NCBI GenBank assembly: GCA_013360215.1
Contig: JABWCP010000017.1
Span: 1 to 64,000, forward strand
Length of the DNA stretch: 64,000 nt
From: a bacterium
Lineage (GTDB): Bacteria > CLD3 > SB21
Direction of reading: 5' to 3'
The notes beneath the pieces were generated by a model that saw only the letters and a program-made list of their open reading frames with translations, was not told the origin of the DNA and did no database searches. Below are positions 37,835 to 46,360 of the stretch, piece after piece (position 1 is the stretch's first letter; each line of letters opens with the position of its first letter). A program made the position numbers and the translations under genes.

Positions 37835-38245
37835 TCATTTTTCACCGGCCATTTTCATCAATTCTTTCCAAAGAGTATCCGGTACTTTGCTGACAGACAG
37901 TCGGCTGATACGCACCAACTCTAACTGAGCGAGTTTCGGGTTAGATTTGATTTCTGCAAGAGTTACCGGCTTAGCTAAAGTTTTACCCACCGACAGTTCC
38001 ACCACGACAAGCTTAGGATTTTTCGATTTAGGATCAGGATAGGCTTCTTTATTTACTACCGCTGTTCCCACAAGGCATTTACCATCGTTGCTGTGATAAA
38101 ATAATACGGTGTCACCTTTTTTCATGGATCGCAAATTAATAAGTGCGGCTGGATTTTTGACGCCGTCCCAAACCGTAGTTTTGTCTTTTTGGAATTGTTC
38201 AAATGAATAAACGGACGGTTCTGATTTGACGATCCAATACGCCAT
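37835..38245 (-). CDS. EVE-domain protein
   Basis: A 136-aa protein that is one EVE domain: MAYWIVKSEPSVYSFEQF, TVWDGVKNPAALINLRSMKKGD, VLFYHSNDGKCLVGTAVV, DPKSKNPKLVVVEL. EVE domains share the PUA-like fold and, in the THYN1 group, bind modified cytosine or related bases. Its stop abuts the purC stop without a base between. The ribosome-binding site AGGAG lies before the start. The histidine kinase gene is only 12 bases upstream on the same strand, so they may be co-transcribed. Confidence 0.9.
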   Translation of the reverse strand: MAYWIVKSEPSVYSFEQFQKDKTTVWDGVKNPAALINLRSMKKGDTVLFYHSNDGKCLVGTAVVNKEAYPDPKSKNPKLVVVELSVGKTLAKPVTLAEIKSNPKLAQLELVRISRLSVSKVPDTLWKELMKMAGEK

Positions 38246-38257
38246 ATATGCTCTCCT

Positions 38258-39817
38258 TTAAGATGGATTTTCTTTTGGCAAAGTGATGGTAAAAGTTGTT
38301 CCGAGGTTTTCGATGCTATCGACAGAGATAGTGCCTTGATGCTCTTCGATTATTTTTTTTACGATCGCCAGACCAAGTCCCATACTAGTTGTTTTCGTTG
38401 AAAAATGAGGCTCAAAAATTCGTTCGAGATTAGATTTGGGAATTCCGTATCCGTTATCGGCAATAATAAGTTGTACGTGTGTGTTCACATCTATCGTTGC
38501 TATACGAATCAGGCGATCCTGTTTGTTTGAAACTGCGGCCAGCGCATTATCAATAAGGTTAATTAATACGCGTTTGAATGCCTCGGTATCAAGGGGAATA
38601 AATGGAAGGCGATCATCTAATTTTTTTTCGAAGGGGATAGCGGCATACATCAGGATGATATCTTCAATAAGTTTATTCAGAGACGAAGGCTTAAGAACAA
38701 CGATCGGCATACGTGCAAAATCCGAAAATTCTTTGGTCAAATTGCGTAATGTTTCAATTTCTTCTTCGATGATAGTTGTGCATTCCGCGAGAAGTTTCCG
38801 ATATTTTTCATCATTTCCGGCGTATGAATCTTTAATTTGCTGAATCGTAAGTTGTATCGGAGTAAGCGGGTTTTTTATCTCGTGCGCCATACGTTGCGCC
38901 ATTTCACGCCATGTCGCTGTTTTTTCAAGTTGTAAAATGCGCTGCTGCTCTTCACGAAGGTTTTGAACCATTTGATTAAGGGCGGCGGCTAAAGCACCAA
39001 ATTCATCCCTTGTGTCCAGTTGTAAACTATAATCCATTTGCCCCTTAGCAATATTGGAAGCCTGCCGACTAAGCGCCTGAAACGGTTTGAACATCTGGCC
39101 GATAAAAAACCATAAAAGTAAAATAAATATAGATGCAGGTACAAGTACCGCGGCAAAGAATATCCATAGATGAGAAAAGCGCATGTTATCTGCGCCACGG
39201 AGCAGCAAAGTATATTGATTGTTCGCAGCGACAATACGCTCGTATTTTTTGGCGAATTCCTTTTCTACCATCCGCGCCGTGATAAGGTAACCCTGCTGTT
39301 GTGAAGGCAACGCCAGCGTTGTTTTGTACACGAGGGACCGATTGATACTGTCGTAAGCGGAGGTAGATCTTGCAAATTGTTCATCTGTTTTGAGGCTATC
39401 GGGAAACACGGACGAAAGGCGTTTGTCTAGTATGCTTAAATGCCGGAATAAACAACGGCCGTTTTCGTCATACAAAAAAACGCCATCTATACGGAGTTGA
39501 GTAAATAAAGGCAAGCCGATAAAGGCCTGAAACTGATCGGAGGTCAATTTTTGGCCTTGTAAACGGATAATGAAATCAGTGAATTCGGGTCGCTGTGAAA
39601 AAGCACGAGCATTTTCTGAAAAAATGCGACGTTCGTCTTCGATCAGATTTTCGGCTATTTGACGACCACTAACCAGCGCTTGTCCGATTTTATTGTCCAT
39701 CAGTTGTTCGGAAAAGCGTGATGAAAAATAATGAAATCCGAAAATTGCGATACCGGTAATGAACAGTATCGAAGCGGCTGCGGCGATTAAAATCTTTTTT
39801 TCTAAGGGAACCCGCAT
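38258..39817 (-). CDS. NtrY-like membrane histidine kinase
   Basis: A 519-aa sensor kinase: transmembrane helix (residues 9-30), periplasmic sensor region (31-215, rich in glutamine and arginine), second helix (216-241), HAMP (about 242-292), DHp with phospho-acceptor His312 in REMAQRMAHEIKNPLTPIQL, and a complete ATPase domain (NLIDNALAAV, DNGYGIPKSNL, STKTTSMGLGLAIV). The DHp sequence is the NtrY type. No response regulator is adjacent, so its partner lies elsewhere. The signal sensed is unknown. Confidence 0.92.
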   Translation of the reverse strand: MRVPLEKKILIAAAASILFITGIAIFGFHYFSSRFSEQLMDNKIGQALVSGRQIAENLIEDERRIFSENARAFSQRPEFTDFIIRLQGQKLTSDQFQAFIGLPLFTQLRIDGVFLYDENGRCLFRHLSILDKRLSSVFPDSLKTDEQFARSTSAYDSINRSLVYKTTLALPSQQQGYLITARMVEKEFAKKYERIVAANNQYTLLLRGADNMRFSHLWIFFAAVLVPASIFILLLWFFIGQMFKPFQALSRQASNIAKGQMDYSLQLDTRDEFGALAAALNQMVQNLREEQQRILQLEKTATWREMAQRMAHEIKNPLTPIQLTIQQIKDSYAGNDEKYRKLLAECTTIIEEEIETLRNLTKEFSDFARMPIVVLKPSSLNKLIEDIILMYAAIPFEKKLDDRLPFIPLDTEAFKRVLINLIDNALAAVSNKQDRLIRIATIDVNTHVQLIIADNGYGIPKSNLERIFEPHFSTKTTSMGLGLAIVKKIIEEHQGTISVDSIENLGTTFTITLPKENPS

Positions 39818-39866
39818 ATGAGCATTAAACCAAAGATAACGTTATTGTACACATACACGATAGTTC

Positions 39867-39896
39867 TTGCAGATGTATGGCGGAATAAATTATATT
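39867..39896 (+). promoter_or_regulatory. Possible vanW promoter
   Basis: TTGCAG (39867-39872), 18 bases, TATATT (39891-39896), in the divergent region between the kinase and vanW genes; predicted leader about 78 bases. A palindrome ATAACGTTAT (39836-39845) lies upstream and could serve the divergent kinase gene. Confidence 0.4.
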
Positions 39897-39980
39897 GCAC
39901 CAGTTTAAAAAGTTTTTTTACGTTATACAAGCGCGTATTTAACCTATTTATTGCGAAAAAAGATAGGGGTAACTCTGACG

Positions 39981-41888
39981 ATGGCCGATACAACTGAAGT
40001 AGAATACATTATTGATCACAATCAAACTCAGGTCAATCTTTCGTCAGCACCGAGTTTACAGATACGTACATTCATTCCTCATAAAATAATGCGGTCGCTA
40101 TATTATTTTGTTTTAGCTAGCGGATTGATTTTATTTATCGTTTCCGTAAATAATTTGTATCTCAATAACAGGATTCCATGGAACACTATGGTCCATGACG
40201 TTTCCGTCGGAGGTATGACCGTTTCTCAGGCGCGCGCGGCAATGACTGTATATGTAGATGAGTTTAAAAATCGGGATGTTCGATTATTGACGGAAGAAGG
40301 AGAGTTCCTAACCAAAAATTCCGAGTTCCAGCCGACTTTTGATATAGAAAAAGCCATAGTAACAGCTTTCGAGCGTGGCCATAATCCGGATCCGTGGAAA
40401 AACGTTCAAACGCGCACCGCGTCTATGTTTTTCTCAGTTAGAGTTCCGTTAGAAGGCTGGTACGACGAAAATCGTTTTGTCCGAACTATCATCAACAAAA
40501 TTCCCAAGCTTAAGAATAATCAACCGATAGACGCTACTGTAGCTTGGGCTGATCGTCAATTCAAAGCTGTGGCAGGGCGAGGCGGACTTGGATTTGATGA
40601 AGAAAAAGCAAAAAAATCATTTTCTGAAAATATCCGATCCTTCGCGTCCATAGATATACCTGTAGATATACGAAGTAAAGAGCCGGATGTCACGATAGCC
40701 GCTACAACTAAGGCAATTCGACGTGCCTACGCGGCGTACGGGAAAAACGTTCGTATGTATTATACATACGATGGCTATAACTACGATTCGTGGGCTTTTG
40801 CAATATCTGATCGGAGAGAATTTATCGAATTCCGCAAAGTGTGGGAAGGAAATGAATTTGCTTTATATCCGGTGCTTAATACAGAGATGTTACGTGAAGA
40901 GCTCAATCGTCGCGTTGCGCCGTATATGTATCGTGCTAAAGAAGATGTTACAATTCGTGATGATAATGGTAAAATAGTTGTTGAAGGTGTCGCCCGCGAC
41001 GGATATTATCTTGACATACCGCGTTCGATCATCAATATCAACGAATCCGTCATGAAGGGGATATTGGATACAGTCGGCAATATTCGCGCAGATTTAGTAG
41101 TAGCTCATCTTACCGGCGGCATATCTAACCCTGATAATCCCTTTGGTATTACGGACGTATTAGCAACCGGAGTTACGGATTATTTTGGTTCACCGGAAAA
41201 TCGTAAATTTAATATTAACCACGCAGCAAAAAATTTTCAAAATATTGTGGTCAAGCCGGGTGAAGATTTTTCATTTTTAAAATATCTCGGTGAAGTGGAC
41301 AGCCTTTCCGGGTACCTCAAAGAACTTGTAATCGTAAACGGAGACAGCAGTGAGCCTAATTGGGGCGGCGGAGTATGTCAGGTTTCAAGTACGCTTTTTA
41401 GAACTGTTTTTTTTGCCGGATTGAATGTCAAAAAACGCACTAACCATTCTTATGCTGTTAAATATTATGAACCGCTTGGGTTAGATGCGACGATCTTTAT
41501 ACCTGCACCGGATTTGGTATTTGAAAACGATACCAAAAATACGATTATCATTCAAAATCTTGTTGATCTCAAACGAACCAAAATGTATTTCAAACTTTTT
41601 GGAAAAAAAGACGGGCGGAAAGTTGAGTATGAGGGCCCGATAGATCAGGGGACAGTCGGCGAAAAAAATGAACACTACCGCGTTATGTGGACGCGTACGG
41701 TCGAGTTGCCGGATGGAACAAAACGGGCGGACAAATTCGGTTCGACATACAAAAATAAGGACCTTGTTAAAAAACATAAACCGGATTCGACACTCAATAC
41801 CCCTGCAGACAGTTCCGGGTTACGAAATGGTGTTGTTTTTGGTGATTCAGCCCACACCAGTGCGACGACGTCCAATACACCCAATTAA
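39981..41888 (+). CDS. VanW family protein
   Basis: A 635-aa protein. ATG 39981 is preferred to the open frame from 39951 because AGGGGT (39965-39970) precedes it. A transmembrane helix lies near residues 38-58 after a cytosolic N-terminus. Extracytoplasmic repeats of the PG_binding_4 type follow (VSVGGMTVSQARAAM; AVAGRGGLGFDEEKA). The VanW domain holds NFQNIVVKPGEDFSFLKYLG, WGGGVCQVSSTLFR and NHSYAVKYYEPLGLDATIF. VanW was named from vancomycin-resistance clusters but its activity is unsettled; the domain set suggests a peptidoglycan-associated role. The C-terminal tail is Ser/Thr/Pro-rich. Confidence 0.88.
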   Translation: MADTTEVEYIIDHNQTQVNLSSAPSLQIRTFIPHKIMRSLYYFVLASGLILFIVSVNNLYLNNRIPWNTMVHDVSVGGMTVSQARAAMTVYVDEFKNRDVRLLTEEGEFLTKNSEFQPTFDIEKAIVTAFERGHNPDPWKNVQTRTASMFFSVRVPLEGWYDENRFVRTIINKIPKLKNNQPIDATVAWADRQFKAVAGRGGLGFDEEKAKKSFSENIRSFASIDIPVDIRSKEPDVTIAATTKAIRRAYAAYGKNVRMYYTYDGYNYDSWAFAISDRREFIEFRKVWEGNEFALYPVLNTEMLREELNRRVAPYMYRAKEDVTIRDDNGKIVVEGVARDGYYLDIPRSIININESVMKGILDTVGNIRADLVVAHLTGGISNPDNPFGITDVLATGVTDYFGSPENRKFNINHAAKNFQNIVVKPGEDFSFLKYLGEVDSLSGYLKELVIVNGDSSEPNWGGGVCQVSSTLFRTVFFAGLNVKKRTNHSYAVKYYEPLGLDATIFIPAPDLVFENDTKNTIIIQNLVDLKRTKMYFKLFGKKDGRKVEYEGPIDQGTVGEKNEHYRVMWTRTVELPDGTKRADKFGSTYKNKDLVKKHKPDSTLNTPADSSGLRNGVVFGDSAHTSATTSNTPN

Positions 41889-42982
41889 ATCATATCCTTT
41901 ACCAACTTCTCTAATGCTTTCCGGTGGCTAGTAGCCCATGCCAATTCCAGTGCTTTTTTGGGGTAAACCCAACGTAAGGCAGAGTGCTTGCGTTTGACCG
42001 CTTGTCCCCCAATGTAGTCACATTTATAAAAATGTAATGTAACTGTATAATGTGAATAGGCATGCTTATGCACTAATATGCATTTACCGATTTTAGCCCT
42101 AATACCGATTTTGTTTTGCAATTCGCGCTCACAAGTTTTTAAAAGCGATTCACCGGATTCTTTTTTTCCCCCAGGAAATTCCCATAGATTACCCAAAATC
42201 ACATCGGTCGGGCGTTTGGCTGCAAGAATTCTTTTATTTTTAAAAACTATTCCTGCAGCGATATGCAAGTGAGGTTTGATGGTTTTCTTTTTTTTGTTAG
42301 GTAAAATATTAGGATTGGGTAATTCATTATAAGATTTGCAAAATCGGTGTACAGGACAGCGGGTGCATTGAGGCGATTGGGGCGTGCATATCAAAGCGCC
42401 TAGCTCCATGAGTGCTTGATTAAAATCGCCCGGGTTTTCATCCGGTATCATAGATTGCACTAAGCTTTCAATTTGTCGTTTGGTTGCGGACAGATGAACT
42501 TCAGATTCGATTCGGTAAAGCCGACTCATAACACGGATTACGTTTCCGTCAATAGCCGGTAATTTCTTTTGGTAGGCGATACTAAGTACAGCACCGGTAG
42601 TATAATCTCCGAAACCGGGTAAGCTACGTGCAAATTCGTATTGATCCGGTATTCGACCTTGATATTGAGCAACTACGATCTGAGCTGCTTTGTGAAGTAA
42701 AGCGGCTCGACGGTAATAGCCTAAGCCTTCCCAAAGTTTATAGACTTCGTCGGTTTTAGCATTGGCAAGCGATAAAATGTCAGGGAATGCGACCATAAAT
42801 CTTTGATAATAGGGGCGCACTTGCTCCACTTGAGTTTGTTGCAGCATGACTTCCGAAACCCATATGCGATACGCATCCTGTGTTGTACGCCATGGCATCT
42901 CTCGTTTATGTTTGTAGAACCACGGAAGAAGTTTTTTCGTAATTTTTTCCGGTATTTGGGTTGTAGTCCGTCGAGGCGTCAT
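41885..42982 (-). CDS. mutY: A/G-specific adenine glycosylase
   Basis: A 365-aa MutY, removing adenine opposite 8-oxoguanine. Catalytic Glu44 is in WVSEVMLQQTQ, the helix-hairpin-helix in LPGFGDYTTGAV, the catalytic Asp145 in LPAIDGNVIRV, and the [4Fe-4S] cysteines are 199, 206, 209 and 215 (C-x6-C-x2-C-x5-C). The C-terminal Nudix-like domain has GGKKESGESLLKTCEREL, where the EE of the hydrolase motif is replaced (QNK), as expected for MutY, in which this domain only reads 8-oxoG. The gene end overlaps vanW by four bases tail to tail. Confidence 0.96.
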   Translation of the reverse strand: MTPRRTTTQIPEKITKKLLPWFYKHKREMPWRTTQDAYRIWVSEVMLQQTQVEQVRPYYQRFMVAFPDILSLANAKTDEVYKLWEGLGYYRRAALLHKAAQIVVAQYQGRIPDQYEFARSLPGFGDYTTGAVLSIAYQKKLPAIDGNVIRVMSRLYRIESEVHLSATKRQIESLVQSMIPDENPGDFNQALMELGALICTPQSPQCTRCPVHRFCKSYNELPNPNILPNKKKKTIKPHLHIAAGIVFKNKRILAAKRPTDVILGNLWEFPGGKKESGESLLKTCERELQNKIGIRAKIGKCILVHKHAYSHYTVTLHFYKCDYIGGQAVKRKHSALRWVYPKKALELAWATSHRKALEKLVKDMI

Positions 42983-43008
42983 GGATAGTGTTGGAGGTAA
43001 ATTATTTA

Positions 43009-43037
43009 TTGATAAACGCTGTAGTGTTGTCTATATT
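43009..43037 (+). promoter_or_regulatory. dcd promoter
   Basis: TTGATA (43009-43014), 17 bases, TATATT (43032-43037). It lies in the divergent mutY-dcd region and would give a leader of about 50 bases. Confidence 0.55.
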
Positions 43038-43093
43038 TATTTCTAATATTGGATTCATTTAGTTTTATTACAATCCTAATTTTATTTATCCCA

Positions 43094-43651
43094 ATGATCT
43101 TAACGGACACTCAGATTTTAGCCGAAATCGCTAAAGGTACCATACGTATTGAACCTTTTCGTCGCGATTGCCTTGGTTCCAATAGTTATGATGTGCATTT
43201 AGGCAAATACCTCGCGGTGTATTCCGAGGAAACTCTAGATTGCAAAAAAGATAATCCGATCGAACATTTTGAGATACCCGAAGAAGGGTATGTATTGATG
43301 CCCACGAAACTTTATCTCGGTGTAACCCAAGAATACACGGAGTCCATGGCCCATGTTCCATTTTTGGAAGGCAAATCGAGTATCGGAAGATTGGGAATTG
43401 ACATTCACGCGACAGCCGGTAAAGGGGATATTGGTTTCTGTAATACATGGACACTCGAAATTTCAGTAAAACACCCCGTACGCGTATACGAGGGTATGCC
43501 CATAGGTCAATTGATTTATTTTGAGGTTTCGGGGCAGATTGAAACACCTTATAATTCTAAGCCGTCGGCTAAGTATAATGAACGCACGATACGTCCTGTC
43601 GCATCCATGATGTTTAAAAATTTTGATCGTGAAAAAAATCGCTGGAAATGA
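43094..43651 (+). CDS. dcd: dCTP deaminase
   Basis: A 185-aa Dcd of the trimeric dUTPase fold: MILTDTQILAEIAKGTIRIEPF, GSNSYDVHLGKYL, FLEGKSSIGRLGIDIHATAG and MPIGQLIYFE. It deaminates dCTP to dUTP for thymidylate synthesis. The frame is open from TTG 43049, but ATG 43094 gives the family N-terminus; no Shine-Dalgarno is visible, the leader being AT-rich. It heads an operon with two signalling genes and tyrS. Confidence 0.95.
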   Translation: MILTDTQILAEIAKGTIRIEPFRRDCLGSNSYDVHLGKYLAVYSEETLDCKKDNPIEHFEIPEEGYVLMPTKLYLGVTQEYTESMAHVPFLEGKSSIGRLGIDIHATAGKGDIGFCNTWTLEISVKHPVRVYEGMPIGQLIYFEVSGQIETPYNSKPSAKYNERTIRPVASMMFKNFDREKNRWK

Positions 43652-43667
43652 AAGAGCCGATTATAAC

Positions 43668-45221
43668 ATGATGGCTGAACAACAAATGTATTCCCTCTCC
43701 GAAGTGTTGAACGCATTGCGTATGCGTGTGAAACCCGAAACTTTTGCATCGGTATGGTTACAGGAGTGGCTCCGTCAATGCGATGTTGCGCGATTGGAAT
43801 GTTTTGAAGCAAACAATGAAGGTCAATGGAGTTCTATTCTGCGTTGGGAAAAAAACGGCTCTCATAATCCGGCATTAAATTCACAACCGGTTCATCCGAA
43901 TGCAGCGATGCAAATCGCCTTTAAGCAAGCAGAACCTCTAATCGGCGATAGTTCCCAAATATACGGTAAACCATCAGCGGTGCCGATGACATCGGTCGTA
44001 TTGCCCGTTTTATCGGACAAACAAGTAGTAGGCCTTATTGTTGCCGATAAATTGACTGAGCATGAAAAAAATATAAACATACCATTTTTGGAATTATTGT
44101 CATCGTTATGGGGCCTGCACCGCGCCTCTATGGTCGCAACGGAAACTCTCGAAGCCGTTCGATTTGAAAGAGATAATTTACGTGCTCAGATTGAACAGGC
44201 TCTAGCCGCATTTAGGCCGGAAACACCACAAGATGAATTGGCGCGTACATTGATTACGATTGCTCGAAGCTTAGCACAAATGCTGCTACCGTCAATAATT
44301 CAACAAGACAAAAACAATATAGATGCTGTTTTATCTTTCTCAAAAGAAGTTTCCTTTTTTGAAAAAAATGAATTTCATGCAAATTTTTATCAACCGCAGG
44401 AAAATGAGGAGTCGGATATTTCATCGGTCTTAGACGAATCTGTAGACATTGCAAGAAACGATGAGGCGTGTGTCAAAAAAAGATTTATTATAGACTTCAA
44501 AAGGCAAGGTCGTGAAATCGTTTCGTCTGAGTTTAAGCGATTGCAACAATTTATATCTTCCGTATTTTCATTGATGATCAGCTATGGCAAAGAAAATTCA
44601 ACAATAGCCGTTGAATACACGCCTCAAGGTGAATTTATAAAAATTCTAATAAAGGCCGATACCGAAAGAGGGTTTCACGAAAAAATCGGTGATTTTTATG
44701 CTTTCACAGCTAGGTTAAATGGCTGGGAATGTGATTGGTCAGCGCATGAAAACAAGATACAGTGTATTCTATCACTGCGACGTGTTGCGAGTTCGGATTC
44801 ATCGCAGAACACATCACAATCTTTGGCCGACTCGAAAAAGGAAACAAGACTTCTTATTGTTGATGATGACGAATCTTTACGTGAACTTATGGTGGATATT
44901 TTGGAGTCACGTAATTATCAAGTCGTATGTTGTCCGGATGCATCATCGGCGATGGAACAGATTAATAAATTGCGCTACGACATGATCATTACAGATTTAG
45001 GTCTTCCCAATATCAGTGGTTCGGAATTGGCTGCACAGATTAAAGCCTTAAATCCACATCTACCTGTAATGATGATGACCGGGTGGAATATCGATACAGA
45101 GCGTCCGGATGCGCGGACCACATATGTAGATTTTATTTTGCCGAAACCTTTCAATTTGAATGAATTGCTGGAGAAAGTAGAAAACGGTCTCCATGCATCA
45201 CGTACGATGAGGCATTCATGA
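43668..45221 (+). CDS. GAF-like and degenerate kinase protein with receiver domain
   Basis: A 517-aa protein (ATG 43668, with AAAGAG upstream; ATG 43671 is also possible). Residues 1-150 look like a GAF-type sensor (VLPVLSDKQVVGLIVADKL). Residues about 160-385 follow the outline of a histidine kinase (coiled region, then FIIDFKRQGREIV before SSVFSLMISYGKENSTIAVEY) but lack the H box, the Asn of the N box and the glycine boxes, so it should not bind ATP or autophosphorylate. Residues 394-512 are an intact receiver: acidic pocket DDD (399-401), phospho-acceptor Asp443 (MIITDLGLP), MMTGW and LPKPF. It overlaps the next gene by ATGA. Confidence 0.75.
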   Translation: MMAEQQMYSLSEVLNALRMRVKPETFASVWLQEWLRQCDVARLECFEANNEGQWSSILRWEKNGSHNPALNSQPVHPNAAMQIAFKQAEPLIGDSSQIYGKPSAVPMTSVVLPVLSDKQVVGLIVADKLTEHEKNINIPFLELLSSLWGLHRASMVATETLEAVRFERDNLRAQIEQALAAFRPETPQDELARTLITIARSLAQMLLPSIIQQDKNNIDAVLSFSKEVSFFEKNEFHANFYQPQENEESDISSVLDESVDIARNDEACVKKRFIIDFKRQGREIVSSEFKRLQQFISSVFSLMISYGKENSTIAVEYTPQGEFIKILIKADTERGFHEKIGDFYAFTARLNGWECDWSAHENKIQCILSLRRVASSDSSQNTSQSLADSKKETRLLIVDDDESLRELMVDILESRNYQVVCCPDASSAMEQINKLRYDMIITDLGLPNISGSELAAQIKALNPHLPVMMMTGWNIDTERPDARTTYVDFILPKPFNLNELLEKVENGLHASRTMRHS

Positions 45222-46360
45222 AACCTACTTTAATGCTGGTTGATGACGAATCGAGGGTTCTGGAGGTACTTGTTAAAACATTCGAATCCCAATATCAGAT
45301 TTTTTCTTTTACAGGTGCTCATGATGCGCTGGAGTTACTCAAAAGGCAACCGGTTCAGGTGATCATTACCGATGAACGTATGCCAAAAATGAACGGCATG
45401 ACGTTTCTTAAAGAAGCAAAAGTATGGGCTCCCAATACAGTGAATATCATTCTTACGGCCTATACGGATATCAATGTTGCTATCGAAGCAATCAATAGTG
45501 CGGTGGTATATCGTTATGTCGTAAAACCATGGGATACAGATGACCTTAGAACGATCGTGCGTCAAGCTTTTGAACGGTATGCATTGGTACAAGAAAATAA
45601 AAAACTAACTGACGAGCTGATCGCTAAAAATGCGGCACTGGAACAAAACCTGAAACAATTAAAGGAGACTCAGGAAAAACTGCTGCGCCAGGAAAAATTA
45701 GCCGTAGTGGGTCAATTGACGGCGAGTATCGGCCATGAGTTACGCAACCCGCTGTCGCGTATCAAAGCATCCGCCGCGTTGATGCGAAATGAAATTTTAC
45801 CGGAAGAAAAAGAGAAAAAAGAGCTTCTTCAAATCATTGATAATGAGGTCATGATATCTACCAAAATTATTAATGACCTTTTAGATTATTCCCGTGACCG
45901 TAAAACTATTTTTAAATCGGGTAATTTTAATATTATTATTGATGAAACGCTAATGCGCATGCGTTTCCCGGATGAAGTGGAGGTTGTGCGCGAATTGGCA
46001 TCGGATCTGCCGGACAATCAAGTGGATGAAGGTCAGATTCAGCAAATACTTATCAATCTCATGCTTAATGCCATCCAAGCCATGGAATATAGCGGAAAAA
46101 TCTATGTCCGTACTCATCATGACGGAGATGCAGCAATCGTCGAAATCAAAGATACCGGATGCGGTATATCCAACGAAAACCTTGAGCGCATTTTCGAACC
46201 ACTTTTTACTACCAAACCGAAAGGTATAGGCCTTGGTATGTGTATCGTAAAAATGTTAATTGAAAAACACGGTGGCACCATCGGTATTACTAGCAGAGAA
46301 AATATAGGAACTACCGTAAAGATTAGAATTCCATTTCATCCGAATTTTATGGAGAATTGA
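45218..46360 (+). CDS. Receiver-histidine kinase hybrid
   Basis: A 380-aa soluble protein. Receiver domain (1-120) with phospho-acceptor Asp52 (VIITDERMPKMNGM) and KPW; a coiled coil (about 122-160); DHp with His173 in LTASIGHELRNPLSRIK; and a complete ATPase domain (LINLMLNAIQAM, DTGCGISNENLERIFEPLF, TKPKGIGLGMCIVKML). It has no membrane segment, so it likely receives phosphate or signals from another protein, the obvious candidate being the preceding receiver protein with which it shares an ATGA overlap. No output DNA-binding domain is encoded nearby. Confidence 0.93.
   Translation: MKPTLMLVDDESRVLEVLVKTFESQYQIFSFTGAHDALELLKRQPVQVIITDERMPKMNGMTFLKEAKVWAPNTVNIILTAYTDINVAIEAINSAVVYRYVVKPWDTDDLRTIVRQAFERYALVQENKKLTDELIAKNAALEQNLKQLKETQEKLLRQEKLAVVGQLTASIGHELRNPLSRIKASAALMRNEILPEEKEKKELLQIIDNEVMISTKIINDLLDYSRDRKTIFKSGNFNIIIDETLMRMRFPDEVEVVRELASDLPDNQVDEGQIQQILINLMLNAIQAMEYSGKIYVRTHHDGDAAIVEIKDTGCGISNENLERIFEPLFTTKPKGIGLGMCIVKMLIEKHGGTIGITSRENIGTTVKIRIPFHPNFMEN

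Noticed and set aside
37835-39817. Defence system built on the EVE-domain gene
   Set aside because: EVE proteins can accompany restriction systems, but no nuclease, methylase or other defence gene is adjacent; the neighbours are purC and a sensor kinase.
43623-43667. Longer N-terminus for the receiver protein from TTG 43623
   Set aside because: It would overlap dcd by 29 bases and add residues without family similarity; ATG 43668 lies after the dcd stop with a purine-rich stretch before it.
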